From Bryobacterales bacterium (GTDB lineage: Bacteria; Acidobacteriota; Terriglobia; Bryobacterales; Bryobacteraceae): a stretch of 64,000 nucleotides of DNA. The notes beneath the pieces are model-generated. The model ran no database searches. It had not been told where the DNA came from and was given only the letters and a program-made list of their open reading frames with translations. The number at the start of each line of letters is the position of its first letter. Within the stretch, counting starts at the first letter, position 1. A program made the translations under genes and the position numbers. Below, one piece after another: positions 9,301 through 16,323 of this stretch. The stretch covers positions 124,001-188,000 of the forward strand of contig JADKID010000041.1 of the NCBI GenBank assembly GCA_016721425.1, read 5' to 3'.

Positions 9301-10953
9301 CTCTTCCCGGATCGGATCAATCGGCGGATTGGTCACCTGCGCGAACAACTGCTTGAAGTAATGGAACAGCGGCTGCGGCTTGTCCGACAGGCACGCCAGC
9401 GGCGTGTCCGTGCCCATGGACCCGATGGGCTCCGCGCCCGTCTCGGCCATCGGCAGCAACATCCGGTAGAGATCCTCTTCCGTATAGCCAAAGCACCGTT
9501 GCCGCATCAGCACCGTGTCGTGATCGGCAGGCAGCACCCGTGTGGGCTCCGGGATCTTCTCCAGCCGGAGTTGCTGCGCCTCAATCCACTTGCCGTAGGG
9601 CTGCCGTTCCCAAAGGTCTTTCTTGATCTCCTCATCGGGCACAATGCGCCCCTGCACCGTATCCACAAAGAGCATCTTGCCCGGTTGCAGGCGGCCCTTA
9701 TAGACCACATCCTCCGGCTTCACCGGCAACACGCCCGTCTCGGACGACATAATCAGCAGGCCGTCGCGCGTCACCATATAGCGCGCCGGCCGCAGGCCGT
9801 TGCGGTCCAGCGTGGCGCCGATCACGCGGCCATCGGTGAACGCCACCGCCGCCGGTCCGTCCCACGGCTCCATCAGCGAAGCGTGATATTCGTAGAACGC
9901 CTTCTTGTCCGGATGCATGGTCTCATCGGCGTCCCACGCCTCCGGGATCAGCATTGCCATGACGTGCGGCAGGCTGCGGCCGGCCAGTGTCAGCAACTCC
10001 ACCACGTTGTCCAGGTTGGCCGAGTCCGATCCATTCGGCTGCACCACCGGCATCACCTTGCGGATGTCGTCGCCGAACAGCGGCGATTGCAGAATCGGCT
10101 GCCGCGCCGCCATCCACGCCGCGTTGCCGCGCACTGTGTTGATCTCGCCGTTGTGGCAGATAAACCGGAATGGATGCGCCAGTTGCCAGGTGGGGAACGT
10201 GTTGGTGGAGAAGCGCTGGTGCACCATGCAGAGCGCACTCACGCACTCCGGATCCGCCAAGTCGCCGTAAAACGTGGAGATCTGCGAGGAAAGCAGCAGT
10301 CCCTTATAGATGATCGTGCGCGAAGAGAGCGACGGCACGTAGAAAAAGCTGCGGTCCTTGATCTCCTCGCTCTCGTGGATCTCCTTCTCCGCCCGCTTGC
10401 GAATCACGTAGAGCTTCCGCTCCAGCGTGTCCTGGTCCATGCCCTTCGCGCGCCGGACAAAGACCTGCTCGATATAGGGCTGCGATGCCCGCGCCACCCG
10501 GCCGATTGCCTCAATGTCCACCGGCAAGTCGCGCCAGCCCAGCAGCTCCAGACCCTCTTCCCGGATGATCCGCTCGACAATGCCCTCGCATGCCAGCCGC
10601 TGCTGCGGCTCCACCGGCAGAAACACAAGACCCGCGCCATACTCGCCCGCCGCGGGCAGAGTGAAGCCCAGCATCTTGCATTCCCGGGCCAGAAACGCGT
10701 GCGGAATCTGGATCAACACACCCGCGCCATCGCCCGTGTTCGGATCGCACCCGCATGCCCCGCGGTGCGTCAGATTCAAAAGAATCTGGATGCCCTTCTG
10801 AATGATGTCGTGAGATCTGTCACCATTGATGTTGACCACGAACCCGATACCGCAGGCATCGTGCTCGTTTTTCGGGTCGTACAGGCCGCTGGCGGGCGGC
10901 AGACCAATCTGCTGATAGTCTTCGGGCTGCATACGTGGCTGGTCCTGCTTCAT
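6337..10953 (-). CDS. gltB: Glutamate synthase large subunit
   Basis: 1538 residues, full length for the alpha subunit. The N-terminal class II amidotransferase domain begins after a short propeptide at 'ACGIGFVV', the cysteine of which becomes the nucleophile after cleavage. The central and FMN-binding regions follow, with the [3Fe-4S] cysteines in 'CIMMRKCHLNTCPVG', and a C-terminal beta-helix domain rich in 'GG' repeats. It releases ammonia from glutamine and channels it to 2-oxoglutarate. It is the first gene of a run with gltD, the membrane protein and argD, and diverges from a LysR regulator. The upstream region has a strong promoter (see 10969-10997). Confidence 0.98.
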   Translation of the reverse strand: MKQDQPRMQPEDYQQIGLPPASGLYDPKNEHDACGIGFVVNINGDRSHDIIQKGIQILLNLTHRGACGCDPNTGDGAGVLIQIPHAFLARECKMLGFTLPAAGEYGAGLVFLPVEPQQRLACEGIVERIIREEGLELLGWRDLPVDIEAIGRVARASQPYIEQVFVRRAKGMDQDTLERKLYVIRKRAEKEIHESEEIKDRSFFYVPSLSSRTIIYKGLLLSSQISTFYGDLADPECVSALCMVHQRFSTNTFPTWQLAHPFRFICHNGEINTVRGNAAWMAARQPILQSPLFGDDIRKVMPVVQPNGSDSANLDNVVELLTLAGRSLPHVMAMLIPEAWDADETMHPDKKAFYEYHASLMEPWDGPAAVAFTDGRVIGATLDRNGLRPARYMVTRDGLLIMSSETGVLPVKPEDVVYKGRLQPGKMLFVDTVQGRIVPDEEIKKDLWERQPYGKWIEAQQLRLEKIPEPTRVLPADHDTVLMRQRCFGYTEEDLYRMLLPMAETGAEPIGSMGTDTPLACLSDKPQPLFHYFKQLFAQVTNPPIDPIREELVMSLTSYLGTERNILAETPQHCHTLKLEHPILTNRDLEKLRRVSLGEFLATTLPIMYRVEGGAQELERALSGVCRRASLAIKQGYTVLILSDRGIDEELAPIPSLLALSAVHNHLVREGTRTQVCLIIESGEPREVMHFCLLIGYGASAVNPYLAIETLENMEQRGLLPDGVDFPKALKNYKKSVNKGLLKVFSKMGISTLQSYRGAQVFEAIGLASSLVDRYFTGTSSRIEGIGLGVIAEESRRKHAFALSPVADSDAELDAGGNFQYRARGEYHLINPTTISKLQHAVTKNDFANYEEFANHINHQNKQLCTLRGLMEFKWADEAIPIEDVEPASEIVKRFASGAMSYGSISKEAHETMAIAMNRIGGRSNTGEGGEDEERFLRDANGDLRRSSIKQVASGRFGVTANYLVNADELQIKIAQGAKPGEGGQLPGHKVDVEIARVRHSTPGVGLVSPPPHHDIYSIEDLAQLIYDLKNVNPDARISVKLVSEVGVGTVAAGVAKAHADVVLISGDSGGTGASPLTSLRHAGSPWELGLAETQQVLVMNDLRSRIRVQTDGKLQTGRDVAIATLLGAEEFGFSTMPLIALGCIMMRKCHLNTCPVGIATQDPALRAKFAGKPEAVVNYFFFVAEEMRQIMAKLGYRTVDEMVGRVERLEMREALSHWKAQGLDLSAILYNPPAPSRVARRCTTKQDHGIDTALDFKLIEFSREAIDDGTAVEFRLPIRNVHRTVGAMLSGAISKKYGSAGLPADTIRCDFHGSAGQSFGAFLAPGVTLTLEGDANDYVGKGLSGGRIIVYPPRGSSFVPEDNILIGNVVLYGATSGEAFFNGMAGERFAVRNSGATAVVEGVGDHGCEYMTKGLVVVLGRTGKNFAAGMSGGIAYVLDETGEFRQRACNRSGVDLDPMTDPRDVDLVRTLIEKHVEATNSPRGSWILENWYAMLPKFVKVFPHEFKRVLGVPRSADMPKVTLTRPVASLGQEVSHG

Positions 10954-10968
10954 AGGGGAAGTTCCTAC

Positions 10969-10997
10969 AGTATATGCCTAGTCGCTGTATCAGTCAA
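10969..10997 (-). promoter_or_regulatory. Sigma-70-type promoter of gltB
   Basis: On the minus strand, TTGACT (10997-10992) and TATACT (10974-10969) are separated by 17 bases, the ideal spacing. Transcription would begin near 10962, only about 9 bases before the gltB ATG at 10953. Confidence 0.7.
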
Positions 10998-11029
10998 AAT
11001 TAATTTAGCTCACTTGCCGTATCAGTGAC
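10984..11029. promoter_or_regulatory. Pair of direct repeats, candidate LysR-regulator sites
   Basis: GTATCAGT occurs at 10987-10994 and again at 11019-11026, 32 bases (three helical turns) apart; read on the minus strand the longer match is ACTGATAC-x-GC. Relative to the predicted gltB start point the copies sit near -30 and -60, the usual activation and recognition positions for LysR-type proteins. Confidence 0.5.
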
Positions 11030-11050
11030 TCTTATGTTACGATTCAGCAC

Positions 11051-11932
11051 GTGGACCTCTCGCAGCTCCAGCTCTTTAAGGACATTTACCAGACCCGCAG
11101 CATCAGCCGTGGCGCCTCTCACAATGGCGTAACCCAGTCCGCCGCCAGCCAAACGGTGCAGGAGTTGGAGAAACACCTTGGCACCCAACTGCTGGATCGC
11201 AGCCGCCGCCCCTTGGAAATCCTCCCTGCCGGGCGGCTTTTTTATGAATTCGCGCGCGAGTCGCTACGCCGCCACCAGGATTTTCTGGTGCATTTGGAGG
11301 AGTTGAAGGGTGGGTTGGGCGGCAGTGTGAAGGTGGCAGCCATCTACTCAGTGGGCATCAGTGAGATGTCCCGTCTGGAGGAGGAGTTCTACCGGCGCCT
11401 GCCGACGGCACAACTGGAGGTCAGCTATCTGCGGCCCGAAAAGGTGTATCAGGCCGTCCTCGATGAGCGCGTGGATCTGGGCTTGGTCAGCTATCCGGAG
11501 ACGACTCGGGATGTCATTGCGCTGCCGTGGCGGGAAGAGCCCATGGTGGTGGTTTGCGCACCGGAGCACCCGTTGGCGCAGCGTGGCCACGTGCTGCCCG
11601 AAGACCTGGAAAACATGGACTTCATCGGCTTTGACGAGGATCTCCCAATTAGCCGCGACATTGAGCGCTTCCTGCGGGAGCAGGGCGTCCGGGTCCGGGT
11701 GGTCATGCAGTTTGACAACATTCAGAGCATGAAGGAGGCGCTGCGGCTCGGTCACGCCGTCAGTATCCTGCCCGCACCCATGCTCCGCGAGGAAGTGGCC
11801 GACGGGCGGCTGCAGACCGTCTCGCTGGACTGTCCTCTGGTCCGCCCGCTCGGTATCATTCACCGCCGCAAGAAGACCTTTCTGCGGGCCGCGCAGGTGT
11901 TTCTCGATCTCCTGCGCGACCCCGCGGCCTAG
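11051..11932 (+). CDS. LysR-family transcriptional regulator, probable gltBD regulator
   Basis: 293 residues from a GTG. The N-terminal winged helix-turn-helix covers about residues 1-60 ('FKDIYQTRSISRGASH..QSAASQTVQELEKHLGTQLLDR'), followed by a type 2 periplasmic-binding-protein-like effector domain. Divergent from gltB with 97 bases between the start codons, exactly as gltC is placed relative to gltAB in Bacillus, so control of glutamate synthase is a reasonable inference; direct homology to GltC is not claimed. No Shine-Dalgarno sequence precedes the GTG. Convergent with the next gene, 5 bases apart. Confidence 0.9.
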   Translation: MDLSQLQLFKDIYQTRSISRGASHNGVTQSAASQTVQELEKHLGTQLLDRSRRPLEILPAGRLFYEFARESLRRHQDFLVHLEELKGGLGGSVKVAAIYSVGISEMSRLEEEFYRRLPTAQLEVSYLRPEKVYQAVLDERVDLGLVSYPETTRDVIALPWREEPMVVVCAPEHPLAQRGHVLPEDLENMDFIGFDEDLPISRDIERFLREQGVRVRVVMQFDNIQSMKEALRLGHAVSILPAPMLREEVADGRLQTVSLDCPLVRPLGIIHRRKKTFLRAAQVFLDLLRDPAA

Positions 11933-11937
11933 CAAAC

Positions 11938-12327
11938 CTACTTGATCTTGTAGACGTTCTCCGCCACCTTCTCGCGGTGCTGGTCGTGGCAACCGCGGCA
12001 GCTTCCGCCCACCTTCTTGCCGGCGGCGGCGATGCCATCGGCATTGTTCGCTGCGGCAGCGGTGGCCATTTCATTGGCGCCGGAGATCATTTCCTGCGAG
12101 GTCTTCAGGCCGATCTCGGAGCGCTTGCCCCAGAAGGCCTCCACCTGCTTCCCGGCTGCGGCCAGGAGCTTCGCGTTGCCCGCGACGTCCTCGCCCTTGC
12201 GGATCTTGCCGTTCAATCCGCCGATATCTTTCATCAGTTGCTGATGCGCCGCGGTGGGCTCCTCAGCGGAAACCAGGGCAGACCCTGACATCAAAACGAA
12301 CGCGAGTGTGAGTAGTTGCATCCTCAT
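11938..12327 (-). CDS. Small secreted c-type cytochrome, cytochrome c'-like
   Basis: 129 residues. An N-terminal signal peptide ('LLTLAFVLMSGSALVSA') is followed by a helical domain and a single C-terminal haem motif 'CRGCHDQH', the order seen in the four-helix cytochrome c' / c-556 family, where the CxxCH lies in the last helix. Such proteins act in the periplasm as electron carriers or NO-binding proteins. The reading frame is open further upstream, but ATG 12327 starts the signal peptide and lies 9 bases after a perfect TATAAT with no ribosome-binding site, suggesting a leaderless message. Exact subfamily not certain. Confidence 0.75.
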   Translation of the reverse strand: MRMQLLTLAFVLMSGSALVSAEEPTAAHQQLMKDIGGLNGKIRKGEDVAGNAKLLAAAGKQVEAFWGKRSEIGLKTSQEMISGANEMATAAAANNADGIAAAGKKVGGSCRGCHDQHREKVAENVYKIK

Positions 12328-12336
12328 GGTGGAAAG

Positions 12337-12342
12337 ATTATA
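12337..12342 (-). promoter_or_regulatory. TATAAT -10 box immediately before the cytochrome gene
   Basis: Minus-strand TATAAT at 12342-12337, 9 bases before the ATG at 12327. No clear -35 hexamer. The short distance implies a leader of at most a few bases. Confidence 0.5.
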
Positions 12343-12462
12343 GCGCGGGTTGCAGAGAGCCATACTGGACGCCCAAGAGTCCAGATTCGTTGTCAGCGAT
12401 TGGACGAGCCGCTCGCAGGACCGCGATCTCGTCCCTCGCCGCATAGGTCACACTATTGGTTG

Positions 12463-13251
12463 ATGCCAGTGCAGATCATGGGCGTGCTCAACGTCACGCC
12501 AGACTCATTCTCGGACGGCGGGCGCTTCTTCCAACTCGAGGCCGCCCTCCAGCAGGCCCGGCACTTGATAGAGGAAGGCGCCGACATCCTCGACATTGGC
12601 GGCGAGAGCACCCGGCCCGGCGCCGGATCGGTCTCCACCACAGAAGAACTGCGCCGCGTCCTTCCTGTCATCGAGGCCCTCGGTCACGAATCAGCCATCC
12701 GCCTGTCCATCGACACCAGGAAGCCCGAGGTGGCCGATGCCGCCCTCCGCGCCGGCGCTACGCTCATCAACGACGTCACCGGACTGAGCGATCCAGCCAT
12801 GGCCGCGGTCGCAGCCCGCCACCACGCCGGCGTCGTCATCATGCACATGCGCGGCACGCCCGAAACAATGCGTGGCCTCACCGAATACACTGATGTCGTC
12901 GCGGAGGTGAAGGCCTACCTGGCCACCCAGGCCGCCGCAGCCCGCGCCGCCGGCATTGACGAGATCATCCTCGATCCGGGCATCGGCTTCGCTAAAACCG
13001 CCGCGCAGAGCCTTACTTTGCTGCGCCACCTGGGCAAGTTCCAGGATCTCGGCTATCCCATCCTGATCGGCCCCTCCCGCAAGTCATTTCTCTCGTCGAT
13101 TGCCGGTCTGGAACGGCCCGAGGATCGTCTGGAAGGCACCCTGGCGGCAGTGGCGATCGGGGTCTTGCACGGAGCCTCCATCGTCCGCGTGCATGACGTG
13201 GCGGCCTGCCGGAAGGCCGCGCTGGTGGCCGCCGCAATCAGGAGTTCCTAA
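12463..13251 (+). CDS. folP: Dihydropteroate synthase
   Basis: 262 residues, TIM barrel. All family signatures are present: 'MGVLNVTPDSFSDGG' at the N-terminus, 'DIGGESTRPGA' (about residue 50), 'DPGIGFAKT' and 'GPSRKSF' near the C-terminus. Condenses 4-aminobenzoate with 6-hydroxymethyl-dihydropterin diphosphate in the cytoplasm. The frame is open upstream to 12316 but the first signature starts six residues after ATG 12463, so that start is chosen. Its TAA shares its last base with the ATG of folB, giving a coupled folP-folB-folK operon. Confidence 0.96.
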   Translation: MPVQIMGVLNVTPDSFSDGGRFFQLEAALQQARHLIEEGADILDIGGESTRPGAGSVSTTEELRRVLPVIEALGHESAIRLSIDTRKPEVADAALRAGATLINDVTGLSDPAMAAVAARHHAGVVIMHMRGTPETMRGLTEYTDVVAEVKAYLATQAAAARAAGIDEIILDPGIGFAKTAAQSLTLLRHLGKFQDLGYPILIGPSRKSFLSSIAGLERPEDRLEGTLAAVAIGVLHGASIVRVHDVAACRKAALVAAAIRSS

Positions 13252-13613
13252 TGGACCGCATCCTGCTCCACGACATCAAGCTCACCGTCTATCTCGGCGT
13301 GCCCGTGGCCGAGCGCAGCCGCACCCAGGAGGTCTTCCTCGACGCTAGCCTGGGTTTCGACATCAGCCCGGCCGGCCGCACCGACGACTTCCACGACACC
13401 ATCGATTACGCCGCCGTCCTGCGTACTATCCATCGAGTGGTCGTCGCGCGCCCCTACTGCTTGGTGGAGTCAATGGTAGAGTGCATCGCGGCCGCGATCC
13501 TCGCCGAGTTTCCCGCCGCCGAGGTTCAACTTCGCCTGCGCAAGCCGGCGGCGCTGAAGGCCGAGGGCGTCGGTTACGCCGGGGTGGAGATCGTGAGACG
13601 CCGCGATGGCTGA
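13251..13613 (+). CDS. folB: Dihydroneopterin aldolase
   Basis: 120 residues, normal length. Typical features: 'LTVYLGVPVAERSRTQEVFLD' start, 'DTIDYAAV', 'LVESMVECIA' with the conserved Glu, and 'LRLRKPAAL' near the end. Converts dihydroneopterin to 6-hydroxymethyl-dihydropterin and glycolaldehyde. The ATG overlaps the folP stop by one base and its end overlaps folK by 8 bases. Confidence 0.95.
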   Translation: MDRILLHDIKLTVYLGVPVAERSRTQEVFLDASLGFDISPAGRTDDFHDTIDYAAVLRTIHRVVVARPYCLVESMVECIAAAILAEFPAAEVQLRLRKPAALKAEGVGYAGVEIVRRRDG

Positions 13614-14064
13614 GGTACTGCTGGCGTTGGGCTCCAACCTCGGCGACCGCGCCGCGAATCTCAACTTCGCGCTCGGCCGTCTCTGCCCGATCCGCGTCTC
13701 GTCATTTCATGAGACCGCGCCCGTCGGCTATCTCGACCAGGGGCCGTTTCTCAACGCTGCCGCGCTCGTGTGCACGCAACTCGCACCAGAAGCATTCTTC
13801 GCCTCGCTGCAGGCACTGGAACTGGAACTCGGCCGCCGGCGCACCATTCCCAACGGCCCGCGCACCATCGACCTCGACATTCTATTCTGGGATCAACTCG
13901 TCATCGAGACGCCCACGCTCATCGTGCCGCACCCGCGCCTGCACCTGCGCCGCTTCGTTCTCGCGCCGCTGGCCGAGATCGCCCCCGGCTTCAATCATCC
14001 TCGTCTTCAGCGAACAGTTCAGCAATTGCTGGACTCACTGTCACCAGACTCTCCATCCGCTTGA
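13606..14064 (+). CDS. folK: 6-hydroxymethyl-7,8-dihydropterin pyrophosphokinase
   Basis: 152 residues. Signatures: 'LALGSNLGDRAANL' at the N-terminus and 'GRRRTIPNGPRTIDLDILF' in the middle (the DxD binds Mg-ATP). Transfers pyrophosphate from ATP to the pterin, supplying the substrate of FolP. The last 74 bases overlap the 3' end of rlmN on the other strand; the encoded tail ('FNHPRLQRTVQQLLDSL') still looks like a normal FolK C-terminus, so the overlap appears real on both sides. Confidence 0.95.
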   Translation: MAEVLLALGSNLGDRAANLNFALGRLCPIRVSSFHETAPVGYLDQGPFLNAAALVCTQLAPEAFFASLQALELELGRRRTIPNGPRTIDLDILFWDQLVIETPTLIVPHPRLHLRRFVLAPLAEIAPGFNHPRLQRTVQQLLDSLSPDSPSA

Positions 14065-15070
14065 GCTGCCCGCAGGCAGCATAGATGTCCAGCCCGCGCG
14101 GCCGCCGCACAAAGCACGGCACGGACTTCATGACGATGGATTGGAAGGCCGCCACGCGGTCCGGATCGGGCGTCTGATACGGAATCCCCGGCCCCGGATT
14201 CAGCGCGATCAGGTTGACCTTGCAGTTCAGGTTTGCCACCAGTTGCACCACGCGGCGCGCGTCCACCTCCGCATCGTTCACGTCGCGCAACAGCACGTAT
14301 TCAAATGTCAGCTTCTCCCACGGCCGCAGCGGATAGTCCTTGCAGGCCTGCATCAGATCGCGCAAATGATACTTCCGCGTGATCGGCATCAGCTCACGCC
14401 GCTGCTCTTCATTGGAGCCGTTCAACGAGATCGCCAGCCGCGGCCGGATCTCCGCCTGGGCCAGTTCGTAGATCTTTGGAATGATGCCCGCCGTGGAGAC
14501 CGTGATGCGCCGCTGCACGATGCCCACGCCGCGCGCGTCGCATAGGATCCGTGTCGCCTTCAACACCGCCGGCAAATTCAGCAGTGGCTCGCCCTGGCCC
14601 ATCAGCACGATGTTGATGCGCTTCTGATCCGCCCAAAGGTTGTTGTCCTGCGCCAGATGCAGCACCTGCCCGACAATCTCGCCGGCCGTCAGGTTGCGCT
14701 CCAGCCCCATCAGCGCGGTGAGGCAAAACTTGCAGTCCACCGGGCAGCCCACCTGTGTGGAGAGGCAGAGCGTATCACGCGCCTCCTCCGGCATAAAGAC
14801 GGCCTCGACGCTCTTGGCATCGTGAAGGCCCAGCAGATACCGCCGCGTGCCGTCCCTCGAATCGAAGCGCGAGTTCCGGCCCAGATGGCCCATCTCGCAG
14901 CGTGCTTCCAGATCCGTGCGCAGCGCCTTGGCGAGCGTCGTAACTTCGCTCAACGCCGCGATCCGTTTGGCGTACAGCGCCTCGTAGATCTGCCGGGCGC
15001 GAAACGCCGGCTCGCCTGCCGGCAACAAAGCCTGCAGGTCCGCAACATCCATTCCAACTAGTGTTTGCAC
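13991..15070 (-). CDS. rlmN: 23S rRNA (adenine2503-C2)/tRNA methyltransferase, radical SAM
   Basis: About 359 residues. Radical-SAM cluster 'CPVDCKFC' in the middle, an N-terminal accessory domain ('GEPAFRARQIYEALY'), 'GQGEPLLN', 'RLAISLNGSNEEQR' and a C-terminal 'CGQL' typical of RlmN/Cfr. Methylates A2503 of 23S rRNA and A37 of some tRNAs by a ping-pong mechanism using two conserved cysteines. Start uncertain: GTG 15070 has GAGG at suitable spacing; ATG 15052 is six codons later. The 3' end overlaps folK by 74 bases in convergent orientation. Confidence 0.93.
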   Translation of the reverse strand: MQTLVGMDVADLQALLPAGEPAFRARQIYEALYAKRIAALSEVTTLAKALRTDLEARCEMGHLGRNSRFDSRDGTRRYLLGLHDAKSVEAVFMPEEARDTLCLSTQVGCPVDCKFCLTALMGLERNLTAGEIVGQVLHLAQDNNLWADQKRINIVLMGQGEPLLNLPAVLKATRILCDARGVGIVQRRITVSTAGIIPKIYELAQAEIRPRLAISLNGSNEEQRRELMPITRKYHLRDLMQACKDYPLRPWEKLTFEYVLLRDVNDAEVDARRVVQLVANLNCKVNLIALNPGPGIPYQTPDPDRVAAFQSIVMKSVPCFVRRPRGLDIYAACGQLKRMESLVTVSPAIAELFAEDEDD

Positions 15071-15102
15071 AGCGCCCTCAACTTCCAGTCTATCGGACCC
15101 GC

Positions 15103-16311
15103 CTACCGGACGAAGGTCAGCCAGGCCGCGCCAAATGCGAGGCTCATCAGAGTGAGCGGCGCGCCCACCTTGAAAAACGTCCAGAATCCGATCACCGCCG
15201 CGCCCTTCGAGCGCTGCACCACAATCAGGTTCGCCACCGAGCCGAGGATCGTGAAGTTGCCGGCCAGCGTGGAAGACATCGCCAGCGTCAGCCAGCCCAG
15301 CACGGGGTCCGGCAGCTTCGAGATCACTGGACGGAATACCAGCACCGCCGGCACGTTGCTGACGAGATTCGAGAGCGCTGCCGAGAACGCGGTGAGCACC
15401 GCCGGCCGGTGCAGTCCGCTGGCCCGCGCCACGCGGAAGAGGTCCTCCTCCAGCGAGGTTTTCTCCACTCCGGCCACCACAATGAACAGCCCGGCGAACA
15501 TCGCCAGCAGAGACCAGTCGATATCGTGATAGACCTTCTCCGGCTTGACGCGCCGCGTCACCAGCAGGCTCGCGCCCGCCACAATCGCCACCTGCGCCAC
15601 CGGCCAGCCCGCGAAGAAAAAGCCCACCATGCCCACTGCCACCGCCAGCGACTTCCACATGAGGCCGCGGTTCACACGGACTCGTACCTCGCTCTCTTTC
15701 TCAAACTGCTCATCGGTGAACTCGTCGCGGAAGACGGCCAGGATCACCCCGAACACCAGCAGCATCGACACTGCCGCGATGGGGGCCAGCGCCACGGCAA
15801 AATCCCGGTAGGCGATACCGGAGAGCGACCCGATCATCATGTTCTGTGGATTGCCGGTGATGGTGGCCACGCTGCCCGCGTTGGACGCCGTGGCCACCGC
15901 CAGCAGATACGGCACCGGATTCCGCCGCAGCGCCAGCGTCACCTCCACCACCAGCGGGGTCAGCACCAGGCACATGGTGTCGTTGACGAAGAATGCCGAG
16001 AAGACGCCCGCCACCAATACCACGCCCGCCAGCAGGCTCCTGGGCCCGTGTGCGTGGCGCACTACCCATGCCGCCACCAGCCGGAAGAAGCCGGAGAGCC
16101 GCAGGTTGGCCACCACGATCATCATGCCCAGCAGCAGCACGATGGTGGCCCAATCCACCGCCCGCAGCGCCTCGTCAAAGCCCAGCACGCCCGCCGCCAC
16201 CATCAGGCTCGCGCCCACAATGGCCGCGCCGGTGCGGTCCACGCGCAGGCCCGGAAAGCGTCCCAGCGCGAGAACCACATACGTGGCGATGAAGATAAGA
16301 AGCGCAGCCAT
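15103..16311 (-). CDS. Anion/arsenite-type permease (ArsB/NhaD/SLC13 group)
   Basis: 402 residues, about ten to twelve hydrophobic helices. The two pseudo-symmetric 'SAFFVNDTMCLVLTPLVVE' and 'SNLVSNVPAVLVF' segments are typical of the ion-transporter superfamily that includes ArsB, NhaD and citrate or sulfate carriers, as is 'ASNAGSVATITGNPQNMM'. It moves an anion or cation across the inner membrane; the substrate cannot be read from sequence. ATG 16311 is chosen over a TTG at 16332 because the hydrophobic stretch starts directly after it. Its start codon is only 12 bases from that of the divergent protease gene. Confidence 0.8.
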   Translation of the reverse strand: MAALLIFIATYVVLALGRFPGLRVDRTGAAIVGASLMVAAGVLGFDEALRAVDWATIVLLLGMMIVVANLRLSGFFRLVAAWVVRHAHGPRSLLAGVVLVAGVFSAFFVNDTMCLVLTPLVVEVTLALRRNPVPYLLAVATASNAGSVATITGNPQNMMIGSLSGIAYRDFAVALAPIAAVSMLLVFGVILAVFRDEFTDEQFEKESEVRVRVNRGLMWKSLAVAVGMVGFFFAGWPVAQVAIVAGASLLVTRRVKPEKVYHDIDWSLLAMFAGLFIVVAGVEKTSLEEDLFRVARASGLHRPAVLTAFSAALSNLVSNVPAVLVFRPVISKLPDPVLGWLTLAMSSTLAGNFTILGSVANLIVVQRSKGAAVIGFWTFFKVGAPLTLMSLAFGAAWLTFVR

Positions 16312-16323
16312 GCGAGAATCGGA

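Noticed and set aside
8377..11028. Very long open frame on the plus strand antisense to gltB
   Set aside because: High-GC codon bias keeps the opposite strand open; the translation is rich in Arg, His and Gln, with no domain, while gltB on the other strand is unmistakable.
15061..16323. 421-codon in-frame upstream extension of the M16 protease
   Set aside because: It is fully antisense to the permease gene, is low-complexity (Arg/His/Gln) and family similarity begins after ATG 16324.
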